Source: CAZTHK01 sp964613215 (GTDB taxonomy: Bacteria > Krumholzibacteriota > Krumholzibacteriia > Krumholzibacteriales > CAZTHK01). Taken from it: 64,000 bases of DNA. The notes beneath the pieces were generated by a model, which was given only the letters and a program-made list of their open reading frames with translations, made no database searches and was not told where the DNA came from. The stretch covers positions 1 through 64,000 of the forward strand of contig CAZTHK010000002.1 in assembly GCA_964613215.1 (NCBI GenBank). The letters run 5' to 3'. The first letter of the stretch is position 1. Every line of letters starts with the position of its first letter. The position numbers and the translations under genes are program-made. Below are positions 18,460 to 27,368 of the stretch, in pieces.

Positions 18460-19590
18460 GTGCAGAAGATTAATGTGTTGGAGCTGATAGGGTCGCTCAA
18501 GATAGGCGGGGCTGAGAAGCAGGTGATAGGTTTAACCAGGAAGATCGACAAGGATAGATTCAACGTCATGGTATGCTGTCTGGGGGGGGGAGGTATACTG
18601 GAGGAGGAGCTCGACGGCGAGGATGTGGATATAGTATGCCTGAACTTCCGCACCAGATTCTTCTTCGTGGCCCTGTTCAAACTGATCAGGCTGATTCGCA
18701 GGAAGAAGATTGATGTTCTGCACGCCCATCTCTACAACTGCGGTTTATGGGGAAGGATAGCTGCAGTGATGACCGGGGTACCGGTGGTCATATACACCGA
18801 GCAGGGCAAGTGCCTGTGGAAAAGGAGGAGGCATATCCTGTTCGAGAGGCTGGCCAATCATTTCACAGACATGAGGATATCGGTATCGGAGGATATAAGA
18901 AATCTCTGTATGGAGAGGGAGAATACTCCTCCGGAGAAGGTTACCTTCATTCCCAATGCCATCAATGTGGAGGATTTCGATGTTCCCCCGGAGCGTAGGG
19001 TGGAGAAGAGGAAAGAACTTGGGCTGGAAGAGGATCATATTGTGATAGGAACAGTTGCCAGGTTGAACCCCGCCAAAGCACTGGACTATCTGCTGAAGGC
19101 ATTTGCGGTGGTGAGGGATTCTTTCCCGGCTGCAAGGTGTATTATTGCCGGTGATGGCAGTGAGAGAAAGTACCTGGAGGAGTGTTCCGGGGAGCTGGGA
19201 ATAGAGGAGGATACCATGTTCCTGGGGGCCCGCACCGATATCCCCGAACTGCTCAGTATCATGGATGTGTTCGTGCTTTCGTCCCTGAGGGAGGGAACTC
19301 CCGTGTCACTGCTGGAGGCGGTGGTAGCCGGAGTCCCCTCGGTAGGAACATCGGTGGGAGGTATTCCGGAGGTGATAGAGGATGAGGTTAGCGGTATACT
19401 GGTTCCGCCCGAGGACAGTGAAAAGCTTGCCCGGGGTATAATAAAACTGCTGAAGGATGAGGATCTGAGGGAAGAGGTAAAAAGGAACGCTTATGAAAAA
19501 GTAGCCGCGAACTATTCACTGACTTCAACCTCCCGTAGAATAGAAGAGTTGTACCAGAAGTTCTACAGAGAGAAGAAAGGTAATAAATAG
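18460..19590 (+). CDS. Glycosyltransferase family 4 protein
   Basis: This GT-B enzyme of 376 residues starts with GTG and AGAGAGG lies just upstream. The N-terminal domain opens with LELIGSLKIGGAEKQVIGL, the donor domain has GTVARLNPAKALDYLLKA, and the EX7E region reads SSLREGTPVSLLEAVVAG. It probably adds a sugar to a lipid-linked oligosaccharide at the cytoplasmic face. It sits between the epimerase and a large membrane protein, all rightward. Acceptor and donor are unknown. Confidence 0.88.
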   Translation: MQKINVLELIGSLKIGGAEKQVIGLTRKIDKDRFNVMVCCLGGGGILEEELDGEDVDIVCLNFRTRFFFVALFKLIRLIRRKKIDVLHAHLYNCGLWGRIAAVMTGVPVVIYTEQGKCLWKRRRHILFERLANHFTDMRISVSEDIRNLCMERENTPPEKVTFIPNAINVEDFDVPPERRVEKRKELGLEEDHIVIGTVARLNPAKALDYLLKAFAVVRDSFPAARCIIAGDGSERKYLEECSGELGIEEDTMFLGARTDIPELLSIMDVFVLSSLREGTPVSLLEAVVAGVPSVGTSVGGIPEVIEDEVSGILVPPEDSEKLARGIIKLLKDEDLREEVKRNAYEKVAANYSLTSTSRRIEELYQKFYREKKGNK

Positions 19591-19648
19591 AGAGTTAACA
19601 ATCCGATCTTTTTTTGAGTAACTGGATCATACGGGGCGGACAGTTTAA

Positions 19649-21688
19649 ATGATCAGGAAAGTACTTACAGCTATTATTATTCTGAGTGCCTTCTCATTAT
19701 TTTTTACCCTTCCTCAGCCGTTTATGTTTATTGGCGGCCTGTTGCAGACATTTATACTTCCCGGGCTGGTATTTCTGATGTTTACAGGAGGGAGCAGGTT
19801 CTCGCGCAGTGATCAGATCTTCTTCTCCATTCTGATATCCCCCATACTGCTATCCATACTAGTGGTAGCAGCAACTGTATTAACCGGAGATATTTACCTT
19901 TCATTGAGAGTGGTTCTTTCAGTTTCCTATGTACTACTTCTCACAGCACTGCTTTTTGGGAAACACCGTCAAACAGCCAGCGGGTATAATGGTTTGCCCC
20001 GTCCGGTGTTTCTGGTAGCGCTACTGTACGGGGGTATGATTCTGATTTCCTATCTGGCAAATGACTTTCTGCTGATCCGTTCGGATGCCTGGTATCACGC
20101 TGCTGTGGTAAGGGAGGTAATCCAGCGTGGTATTCCTCCACATGAACCTCTCCTGGCGGATTTCCAGATCAGATACATGTGGTTCTACCATCTTTTCCAG
20201 GCATGCTGGATAAAACTGTCCGGCCTGTCCCTATTCCCGGCGATGGGATTTTTCAATATAATAAATGCTTTCGTATTCCCTTATATGGTAGCGAGATTTA
20301 CTTCATTTCTCACCGGTAAGAGATACCTGATCATATCTTCCTCGCTATTAGCCCTGGTGGGACTCCAGGCTGCTTCCTGGGTATTCTGGCCTACCTGCCT
20401 GGTAAAGCTTTTAACAGGTAATGTGAAGGGAATGCTTGAATTTGCCGATATTATACTGAATGTAACTGTAAGTGGAGTTACAGTAACAGATACCCTGGCT
20501 CCCTTCGGTACCTGGATGGTCAGTGTGACCAACAAGTTTCTTACCGTTACTGCCTTCGGTTACTCATTCAATCTGTTTCTGGGTTCTCTTATACTGGTAC
20601 TGAGGAGGGACCTTATCAGCAAAGCAAATATCAGGTCGGCCTTAATACTCTTTGTTATAATGCTGGGAACTTTCCTCTTCCATGTAGTGACCGGGATAGT
20701 AATGATAGCAACAATTATCGGATCCACTCTTATAATATACATGGTGACAAGATGGATCACCGGCGGGAGCGGATTCGTTCGTGAGAATCTGCTGTTGCTG
20801 GTAGTTGCAGTGCTGGTGGCAATGATAGTATTACCATACTTTTTTGCTCTTGTCTCCGGTGGCAGTGGAAGGGGAGCAAGTTCCGGTATAAGCAAATATC
20901 TTCATCTAGGGGTCCGCAATATATTTACCTTCCTTCTTCCCCTGCTGGTTTTCATATACCCTGTAACCGCCGCTCTCAAAAAACTCTTCTCGAGCAGGGA
21001 CTATGTATCACTTACAGTGGCTTACTGGATAGTATGCCTGGTGATTCTCAGCACCCTGATCAATATCGGAATAGTTGGCGAGAAGAAACTTGTTTACCTT
21101 CTTCTGCTGGTGATGGGCCCCCCTGTTTATATTCAGATTGCATTTAAAGTTAAAGATAGCAGGGGATTAGAAAAAGTTGCCCTGATTTCATTGCTGTCCC
21201 TGCTGTTTCTCTTTCCCCTCATTCTCACCTTCAGGGGATACATTATACACGAACCTGGTCAGGGTATCGAAGGTAGGCGTTATGACATAACAGAAGAAGA
21301 CAGGCGTTTTCTTGGGTGGATAGAGGAAAATACTCCGGATAATGCAGTTATAATGGAGAATAACATATATCACCTTCCCCCTGTTTACGCTGGACGAAGG
21401 AACTTCTATTCATGGTATAACATAGCCAGAGTCCTGTATCACGGCAGTGAGGGAATAGAGTGGTATAGAGAGATTCAGAATAGAATTTACAGCGACGATA
21501 TTATAAATCAGGAATTTATTGATGAAATCAGGGATTTCGAATATCCGCTCTATATAGCAGTCTGGCGGGAGGATATAGAATCCAGGTCGTGGCTTGCTAC
21601 AAGGTTCGATTCAAAATTGCAATGGTTTGAAAAGGTATACAGCTCGCCAAAGGTTGAACTCTATACCCTGAAGGGCCGGGGCAGATAA
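19649..21688 (+). CDS. Large polytopic membrane protein, GT-C-like
   Basis: This 679-residue protein has many hydrophobic segments through about residue 530 and a soluble C-terminal tail. It is a paralogue of the 695-residue protein at 36247-38334: both have IRSDAWYHA followed by RGIPP and IRYMW(F/I)YHLF. An acidic residue in an early extracytoplasmic loop (SDAWYH) is the kind of site GT-C glycosyltransferases use with polyprenyl-phosphate sugar donors. I infer a GT-C-like transferase, but no named family can be assigned. A polymerase-like role is an alternative. The gene is AT-richer than the flanking epimerase and GT4 genes. Confidence 0.65.
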   Translation: MIRKVLTAIIILSAFSLFFTLPQPFMFIGGLLQTFILPGLVFLMFTGGSRFSRSDQIFFSILISPILLSILVVAATVLTGDIYLSLRVVLSVSYVLLLTALLFGKHRQTASGYNGLPRPVFLVALLYGGMILISYLANDFLLIRSDAWYHAAVVREVIQRGIPPHEPLLADFQIRYMWFYHLFQACWIKLSGLSLFPAMGFFNIINAFVFPYMVARFTSFLTGKRYLIISSSLLALVGLQAASWVFWPTCLVKLLTGNVKGMLEFADIILNVTVSGVTVTDTLAPFGTWMVSVTNKFLTVTAFGYSFNLFLGSLILVLRRDLISKANIRSALILFVIMLGTFLFHVVTGIVMIATIIGSTLIIYMVTRWITGGSGFVRENLLLLVVAVLVAMIVLPYFFALVSGGSGRGASSGISKYLHLGVRNIFTFLLPLLVFIYPVTAALKKLFSSRDYVSLTVAYWIVCLVILSTLINIGIVGEKKLVYLLLLVMGPPVYIQIAFKVKDSRGLEKVALISLLSLLFLFPLILTFRGYIIHEPGQGIEGRRYDITEEDRRFLGWIEENTPDNAVIMENNIYHLPPVYAGRRNFYSWYNIARVLYHGSEGIEWYREIQNRIYSDDIINQEFIDEIRDFEYPLYIAVWREDIESRSWLATRFDSKLQWFEKVYSSPKVELYTLKGRGR

Positions 21689-21703
21689 TTTGACAGTCAA
21701 AAA

Positions 21704-21732
21704 TTGATTAAATGCTCTATATGGTATAAAAT
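21704..21732 (+). promoter_or_regulatory. Probable sigma-70 promoter of the nucleotide-sugar operon
   Basis: TTGATT (21704-21709) and TAAAAT (21727-21732) are spaced by 17 bases, matching the consensus at 4 and 5 of 6 positions. They lie just past the upstream stop and about 100 bases before the nucleotidyltransferase start, so they may drive the long run of rightward genes to 27743. Confidence 0.45.
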
Positions 21733-21831
21733 ATGTTAGTATATTAATCTGCCGGGCTGTGATTGAAGTTTCACAGGACCAGTGGACAACTTAATTATCA
21801 AATCATGTGTTGACAGTAAGAGGCAATCAGT

Positions 21832-22536
21832 ATGAAAGCGATAATTCTGGCAGGAGGACTGGGAACCAGACTTAAACCCTTCACCGAAGTAATACCCAAG
21901 CCGTTGCTTCCCATCGGAGAGAAGGCGGTTCTGGAGATACAGATAGAGCACCTGGAGGAACATGGATTCGATGAGATATATCTGGCAACCAATTATAAGT
22001 CAAGGTATATAAAGAACTTCTTCGGAGACGGTTCCCAGTATGGAGTATCCCTGAAGATCAGCAAGGAGGATGAGCCTCTGGGCACGGTGGGGCCCCTTTC
22101 ACTGCTTAAAAATGAACTGGACAAGCCCTTCCTGGTAATGAATGGGGATATACTTACCAGACTCAAGTTTTCCCGGATGTATGAGTTCGCCCTGAAAAAG
22201 GAAGCTAAGCTGACCATCGGGGTGAAGAAGATTAAAACCCCCTTCCGTTTCGGTAATATCGAGAGTGAAGGTGATTATGTAACCAGGATAGAGGAAAAAC
22301 CGGATATCGAGACCAACGTACTAGCGGGTGTGTATGTGATGACTCCTGCAATATTCGATTATATACCCAACGGAAAAACGTATGGTATGGATCAGCTGAT
22401 AAAAAAGATGCTGGCCGAGAATGATCCAATTGCTCAGTATCAGATAAGGGAATACTGGCTGGATATCGGGGTGATCGACGATTATAAGAATGCCCAGGAT
22501 ATCTATGACAGAATCTATGGAGAGGAACAGGAATGA
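21832..22536 (+). CDS. Sugar-1-phosphate nucleotidyltransferase
   Basis: This 234-residue protein begins MKAIILAGGLGTRLKP, the signature of nucleotidyltransferases that make GDP-, dTDP- or UDP-sugars. It also has the PKPLLPIG and VMNGDIL motifs, the latter carrying the metal-binding aspartate. It is short and lacks the left-handed helix domain. Its stop overlaps the LegB-like start by 4 bases (ATGA), and a LegC-like aminotransferase follows, so it resembles the PtmE-type guanylyltransferase placed before LegB in legionaminate loci. The nucleotide specificity cannot be told from sequence alone. Confidence 0.87.
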   Translation: MKAIILAGGLGTRLKPFTEVIPKPLLPIGEKAVLEIQIEHLEEHGFDEIYLATNYKSRYIKNFFGDGSQYGVSLKISKEDEPLGTVGPLSLLKNELDKPFLVMNGDILTRLKFSRMYEFALKKEAKLTIGVKKIKTPFRFGNIESEGDYVTRIEEKPDIETNVLAGVYVMTPAIFDYIPNGKTYGMDQLIKKMLAENDPIAQYQIREYWLDIGVIDDYKNAQDIYDRIYGEEQE

Positions 22537-23519
22537 AAAGGGTGCTGGTAACAGGTTCAGATGGTTTTATCGGTAGTCACCTGACTGAAGCTTTGATAGA
22601 AAAGGGTTTTCAGGTTAGAGCTTTTGTCTATTACAATTCATTCAATCACTGGGGATGGCTGGATTCACTTCGCCGGGAGATCAGGGATAAGCTTGTTGTT
22701 TTCGCAGGAGATGTGAGAGATCCCAATGGGGTAAGAACCGCCATGGATGGATGTGACACCGTTTTCCATCTGGCTGCTCTGATTGGTATTCCCTTCAGCT
22801 ATCATTCCCCCGATTCCTATGTGGATACCAATATAAAGGGCACTCTCAATATCCTGCAGGCAGCCCGTCAGCTTAACCTGGAGCGGGTTTTAATTACCTC
22901 CACGTCAGAGGCTTACGGGACAGCCAGGTTTGTTCCCATCACCGAAGATCACCCCTTTCAGGGGCAGTCTCCATACAGTGCTTCCAAGATAGGAGCCGAT
23001 CGTATAGCTGAGTCATTCTACCGTTCCTTCGGGTTACCCGTAACCATAGTGCGTCCGTTCAATACCTACGGCCCCAGACAATCCGCCAGGGCTGTAATAC
23101 CCACCATAATTACCCAGTTAACCAGCGGATTCAGGAAGATAGAACTGGGAGATCTGACACCCACCAGGGATTTTGTTTATGTTAAAGACACCGTCAACGG
23201 ATTTATGAAGGTCGCTGATAGTAGGGAAACCATTGGCGAAGAGATTAACATAGCAACCAGTTCTGAAATATCAATCGGTGATCTTGCCCGGAAGCTGATC
23301 GGTATGATCAATCCGGAGGCCGAGATCCTCCAGGAAGAGGAGCGTTTCAGACCGGAGAAGAGCGAGGTACAGCGTCTGTACGGTTCCAATGAGAAATTAA
23401 AGAAACTTACTGGATGGAAGCAGAAGTATTCCCTGGAACAGGGGCTGGCTGAAACGGTGGAATGGTTCAATGATCCCGAAAAACTGATTCGTTACAAACC
23501 CGGAAGGTACAATGTCTGA
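22533..23519 (+). CDS. legB: LegB-like NAD-dependent 4,6-dehydratase
   Basis: This extended SDR of 328 residues has GSDGFIGSH at the N-terminus, STSEAYGTA, and YSASK (YxxxK). The segment VYYNSFNHWGWLD is typical of LegB, which dehydrates NDP-N-acetylglucosamine to the 4-keto-6-deoxy sugar. It overlaps the nucleotidyltransferase by 4 bases and the LegC-like gene by 8 bases, so the three are translationally coupled. No LegG, LegI or LegF homologue is in the window, so the product may be a 4-amino-4,6-dideoxy sugar and not legionaminic acid. Assignment to LegB is by recognised motifs. Confidence 0.82.
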   Translation: MKRVLVTGSDGFIGSHLTEALIEKGFQVRAFVYYNSFNHWGWLDSLRREIRDKLVVFAGDVRDPNGVRTAMDGCDTVFHLAALIGIPFSYHSPDSYVDTNIKGTLNILQAARQLNLERVLITSTSEAYGTARFVPITEDHPFQGQSPYSASKIGADRIAESFYRSFGLPVTIVRPFNTYGPRQSARAVIPTIITQLTSGFRKIELGDLTPTRDFVYVKDTVNGFMKVADSRETIGEEINIATSSEISIGDLARKLIGMINPEAEILQEEERFRPEKSEVQRLYGSNEKLKKLTGWKQKYSLEQGLAETVEWFNDPEKLIRYKPGRYNV

Positions 23520-24678
23520 TCGAACCATACCACTCTCGGTTCCTTCCATACAGGGGAACGAATGGAAATACATCAAGGAGTGCCTGGATACCGAATGGGT
23601 TTCCTCTGCGGGCATGTATGTAAGTACCTTTGAGGAAAAGATGTGTGAATATACCGGCGCACCTTATGCGGTGGCGGTGGTAAACGGGACCGCCGCTCTT
23701 CACCTTTCCCTGATAGTGGCGGGTGTAAAGGCGGATGATGAGATAATCGTTCCCACCCTTACATTCATTGCTCCGGTTAACACTGTCCGGTATGTAGGAG
23801 CCCATCCGGTGTTCATGGATTGTGATGATTACTATAATATTAATCCGGAAAAGACCATTGATTTTATTAACCAGTATACCGAGTTCAAGGATGGTCATAC
23901 GTACAACAACCAAACCGGCCGCAGGATTTCGGCGATTATTCCGGTACATGTATTCGGCAATGCCGTTGATATGGATGAACTGACCGAACTCTGCAGGGAA
24001 AGAAATATTAAAATCATAGAAGACGCCACCGAGAGTCTGAGCACCTATTATACTTCCGGGGATTTTAATGGAAAATACACCGGTACCATTGGAGATCTGG
24101 GCTGCCTCTCCTTCAACGGGAACAAGATAATAACCACCGGGGGAGGGGGGATGATTCTTACGGGGAACAGGTATTATGCTGAAAAGTGCCGGTATCTATC
24201 CACCCAGGCAAAGGATGATCACCTCAGGTATGTTCACAATGCGGTGGGATTCAACTACCGGCTGACCAACATTCAGGCGGCCATGGGTGTAGCTCAGCTG
24301 GAGGAACTACCAGGGTTTATAAAGAATAAGAAGAAAAATTATGAAATATACAGGGAACACATAGATAAGATTGAAGGGCTTCATCTGGCCGAAGTCCCTC
24401 CCTATGCAGAACAGAATTATTGGTTTTATTCCCTTCAGATCGACAGGGACAGATATGGCAGGGGCAGGGATGAACTGATGGATTATCTCAGAAGCAACAA
24501 TGTTCAGACCAGGCCGGTGTGGGAATTGAATAACAGGCACAGTATGTACCGGGATTGTCAGCAGTACAGGATAGAAAAAGCCTTGGAACTCTGGGATAAG
24601 ACCCTAAATATCCCCTGCTCCGTCAATATCCGCAGGGAACAGATAATGAGAGTGATTGAATTGTTGAAGCACAGTTGA
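23512..24678 (+). CDS. legC: LegC-family PLP-dependent aminotransferase
   Basis: This 388-residue protein is a DegT/DnrJ/EryC1-type sugar aminotransferase. Motifs in order are NGTAALHL, the EDATESLST region around the PLP-binding aspartate, and SFNGNKIITTGGGGM with the Schiff-base lysine. The FTIDFINQYTEF-like insertion (TIDFINQYTEF) is a feature of the LegC branch. It would aminate C4 of the 4-keto-6-deoxy sugar made by the preceding enzyme. An acyltransferase three genes downstream (26548-27021) could act on that amino group, although its family also acetylates hydroxyls. Confidence 0.87.
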   Translation: MSDRTIPLSVPSIQGNEWKYIKECLDTEWVSSAGMYVSTFEEKMCEYTGAPYAVAVVNGTAALHLSLIVAGVKADDEIIVPTLTFIAPVNTVRYVGAHPVFMDCDDYYNINPEKTIDFINQYTEFKDGHTYNNQTGRRISAIIPVHVFGNAVDMDELTELCRERNIKIIEDATESLSTYYTSGDFNGKYTGTIGDLGCLSFNGNKIITTGGGGMILTGNRYYAEKCRYLSTQAKDDHLRYVHNAVGFNYRLTNIQAAMGVAQLEELPGFIKNKKKNYEIYREHIDKIEGLHLAEVPPYAEQNYWFYSLQIDRDRYGRGRDELMDYLRSNNVQTRPVWELNNRHSMYRDCQQYRIEKALELWDKTLNIPCSVNIRREQIMRVIELLKHS

Positions 24679-24714
24679 TAAACTTATTTTACCAGAAGTG
24701 CTAGGGCATATACC

Positions 24715-25449
24715 ATGAAGTTACCAGATTATATCATAATTGGTGAGACCAAATGCGGGACTACATCCCTTTACAACTATCTGATAGATCATCCCCTCAT
24801 ACTGGATACTTTCGGTAACGGCATAGATAATGTGTCAGAGACATACCGGACCAAGGAGATAAGATACTTCGACAGATATTATGACAAAGGGATAGAATGG
24901 TATATGAAGTGTTTTCCTGATACGGAAGATGGTCAGATAACCGGTGAAGCAACTCCCATGTATATGTACCGGACCATGGCCATCCACCGGATAAAGGAGG
25001 CCCTTCCGGAGACGAAATTCATCGTGCTTCTGAGAAACCCGGTGGACCGGCTTTATTCACATTTCAATCATTATCTCACCTGGGTTCCGGGCTGGAAGGA
25101 GAGGTACAACAGCTTCGAGGATTTCATCAACTCCGCAGGCGAAAGGGATTATTACATGATAGATAAGGGTATCTATGTGCATACCATACGCAAGTGGTTT
25201 GAACTGTTCGATCCCGGCCGATTTCTCATACTGAAAACCGAGGATCTTTATGATAAGACACAGGTTGTATACAATAAGACCATCGAATTTCTGGGATTAG
25301 ATCAGCAGCACCAGCTGGAAAATCCTAATATGTACAGAACCCAGAAGTACCAGCCGATGAAGGAATCCACCAGGCGTTATCTGGAGGAGTTCTATAGCCG
25401 ATATAACAGGGAACTGTACAGTTTCATCGGCAGGGATATGGAGTGGTAG
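24715..25449 (+). CDS. Sulfotransferase domain protein
   Basis: This protein of 244 residues has the PAPS-binding loop IIGETKCGTTSLYNYL near residues 7-22 and the 3'-phosphate motif LLRNPVDRLYSHF near 106-118, as in heparan N-deacetylase/N-sulfotransferase-like enzymes. It is not close to the sulfotransferase at 15131-15955. No membrane segment is seen. It follows the LegC-like gene by 36 bases in the same direction. PAPS for both enzymes would come from the cassette at 671-4080. Its acceptor, either a hydroxyl or an amino group, is unknown. Confidence 0.87.
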   Translation: MKLPDYIIIGETKCGTTSLYNYLIDHPLILDTFGNGIDNVSETYRTKEIRYFDRYYDKGIEWYMKCFPDTEDGQITGEATPMYMYRTMAIHRIKEALPETKFIVLLRNPVDRLYSHFNHYLTWVPGWKERYNSFEDFINSAGERDYYMIDKGIYVHTIRKWFELFDPGRFLILKTEDLYDKTQVVYNKTIEFLGLDQQHQLENPNMYRTQKYQPMKESTRRYLEEFYSRYNRELYSFIGRDMEW

Positions 25450-25477
25450 AACAACTTTTAGAGGAGATTTTACAGCA

Positions 25478-26212
25478 ATGAAAATACTGGTTGCCGTGGT
25501 GGCCTATAATGAGGAGAGTAACATCAGGGGGGTTATCCGGGATCTGCGGGAACATAATTTCGGCTATGATATAGTAGTAATCGATAACGGCTCCTACGAC
25601 AGGACGGTTGAGATCTGCAGAGAGATGGGGGTAAAGGCACTTTCCCATTGTATCAATACAGGGGGCCAGAATGGGACCCTCAAAACCTACCTGCTGTACG
25701 CATTTCACCACAAATATGATGTGGTATGCCAGTTCGACGGTGACGGACAGCATAAAGCCAGCGAGTTGGAAAAGATAGTAGCCCCCATCCGTGATGAAGG
25801 CTATGATTATGTCATCGGTTCAAGATTTATAGATAAGAAGGGATTCCAGTCCACCTTCTTCAGGAGGATGGGAATAAGGTTTTATTCATCTATAAATTCG
25901 ATGATTGTTGGAAACAGGATAACCGATGCAACCTCCGGTTTCAGGGCATGCGGAAGGAGGATAATTACCTTCTTTGCCAAGATTTACCGACATGAATTCT
26001 ATGGGGCCAATCAGATGATGCTGCTGAGTCATTTCATCCAATCCAGAATCAAAGAGGTCCCGGTGGTTATGAATCCCCGCCAGAGTGGGGAGTCGAGGTT
26101 TAATTTCTTAAACTCTGCTGTTTTCATGATTAAGAACCTGATCATAGTTGTAGGAAGCCTCCTTCAGCGGAGTAGCGTTAGAAAATTGTACAGGGAACAC
26201 TATGGGAATTAA
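25478..26212 (+). CDS. Glycosyltransferase family 2 (DPM1/polyprenyl-phosphate sugar synthase-like)
   Basis: This 244-residue protein has the GT-A start KILVAVVAYNEESNIRG, an IDNGSYDRT segment, the DGDGQH metal motif and GSRF. These are hallmarks of dolichyl-phosphate mannose synthase-like enzymes that transfer a sugar to polyprenyl phosphate. No C-terminal membrane helices are obvious, but the next gene, overlapping by 11 bases, encodes a small DUF2304 membrane protein that often partners such enzymes. A GAGGAG sequence precedes the start. The donor sugar is unknown. Confidence 0.85.
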   Translation: MKILVAVVAYNEESNIRGVIRDLREHNFGYDIVVIDNGSYDRTVEICREMGVKALSHCINTGGQNGTLKTYLLYAFHHKYDVVCQFDGDGQHKASELEKIVAPIRDEGYDYVIGSRFIDKKGFQSTFFRRMGIRFYSSINSMIVGNRITDATSGFRACGRRIITFFAKIYRHEFYGANQMMLLSHFIQSRIKEVPVVMNPRQSGESRFNFLNSAVFMIKNLIIVVGSLLQRSSVRKLYREHYGN

Positions 26213-26561
26213 GATAAAGATACTGTCTATAGTAATAGGGTTTATCTTCCTTATGTTCATTCTGATTAATCTGAGAAAGAAGATACTCAACCCTTCCTAC
26301 TCCTTCTTCTGGTTCTTCCTCTCCCTCTTTCTTATTTCCATTCCCTTTCTGGAACCGGTGTACAAGTGGATTGCCTCCGAGCTGATCGGAATAAAAGATG
26401 CCAGGCATATAATCTATATTGGAATTATCGGTATACTGCTGATAAACGTTTTCTACCTGACCAGCAAGATATCGGTGCTTTCGGACAGAATTCAGGAATT
26501 GATCAGCAGCCTCTCCGTAATAGAAGAGGATGTAAAGAAGGACAAAGATGAAGAGGCATAA
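26202..26561 (+). CDS. DUF2304 small membrane protein
   Basis: The protein has 119 residues, three predicted hydrophobic helices and a charged coiled tail ending KKDKDEEA. The LRKKILNPSYSFFWF segment fits DUF2304, a family found next to GT2 genes in cell-surface loci. The start overlaps the GT2 stop by 11 bases and the end overlaps the acyltransferase by 14 bases. I infer a membrane partner for the GT2 enzyme. The molecular role of the family is not established. Confidence 0.75.
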   Translation: MGIKIKILSIVIGFIFLMFILINLRKKILNPSYSFFWFFLSLFLISIPFLEPVYKWIASELIGIKDARHIIYIGIIGILLINVFYLTSKISVLSDRIQELISSLSVIEEDVKKDKDEEA

Positions 26562-27021
26562 GTATTTTGGTTCAATAAAATATCTATACAGAGGGCTGCT
26601 GGGATATATAGCTTATATAATTGTATACCCACTTTTTTTGAGCCCACTGATCCACAGATTAAGGGGAGTGAGAATAAATAGCGTATTTAGGGTTTATATA
26701 GCGCCAAATGTGCTTTTAGACTCGATTTATCCTGAATATATAACTATTGAAGAAGATGTAAAATTAACCAGGGGCTCCAGAATAATTACTCATTTTAATC
26801 CAACTGACAGCCAAAAGAAAATGGGGCTGGATATTGAGAAAAGTGAGGTGTTAATAAAGAGTGGGGCTTTTATAGGGGTGAACTCAATAATTTTGCCGGG
26901 AGTTACCATAGGAATGAATTCAGTAATTGGAGCCGGATCTGTAGTTACTAAAGATGTTCCGGATTATAAAATCGCTGCCGGAAATCCGGCCAAGGTAATC
27001 GGAGATATTCGAGATAAATGA
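26548..27021 (+). CDS. Hexapeptide-repeat acyltransferase
   Basis: This 157-residue protein has left-handed beta-helix repeats in the C-terminal half (IGVNSIILPGVTIG, IGAGSVVTKDVP) and ends with the GNPAKVIG signature of O-acetyltransferases such as LacA/NodL/WbbJ. A hydrophobic N-terminal stretch may bind the membrane. It would acetylate a sugar hydroxyl or amine using acetyl-CoA. It is paralogous to the 172-residue protein at 41794. The gene is visibly AT-richer than those before it, which may mark transfer. Confidence 0.85.
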   Translation: MKRHKYFGSIKYLYRGLLGYIAYIIVYPLFLSPLIHRLRGVRINSVFRVYIAPNVLLDSIYPEYITIEEDVKLTRGSRIITHFNPTDSQKKMGLDIEKSEVLIKSGAFIGVNSIILPGVTIGMNSVIGAGSVVTKDVPDYKIAAGNPAKVIGDIRDK

Positions 27022-27368
27022 TAATTATATTAATGTCCCTTCTGACTATTAATTTAGTCCTGCGACAGGTATTTCTCAAATTGAGTATCAGTAGATTTTC
27101 TGATTTCGGGATTAATCTTAATACTTTTATTCAATCTTTTAAAAATTTATATGTCTTTTTAGCATTTTTGTCGTTTGTATATGGTTTGTTACTCTGGGTC
27201 TACGTCCTGAGTATATATCAATTCAACCGGGTTTATCCCCTGGTCAGCATGAGTTACCTCTACGGCCTGCTGGCGGCCAGGTTTGTATTCAGAGAGAGTA
27301 TTCCAAAAAACAGGGTTTACGGGGTAATCATAATTATAGCCGGCGTGGTTCTGGTAACCATAAAGTAG
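27018..27368 (+). CDS. SMR/EamA-like small transporter subunit
   Basis: This 116-residue protein has four predicted membrane helices, like ArnE/ArnF and EmrE-type small multidrug resistance proteins. It overlaps the acyltransferase by 4 bases (ATGA), and a homologue starts directly after its stop. Heterodimeric ArnE-ArnF flips undecaprenyl-phosphate aminoarabinose, so this pair may flip the polyprenyl-phosphate sugar made by the GT2 at 25478. The first half of the gene is AT-rich and the second half matches the GC content of its neighbours. Confidence 0.78.
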   Translation: MIIILMSLLTINLVLRQVFLKLSISRFSDFGINLNTFIQSFKNLYVFLAFLSFVYGLLLWVYVLSIYQFNRVYPLVSMSYLYGLLAARFVFRESIPKNRVYGVIIIIAGVVLVTIK

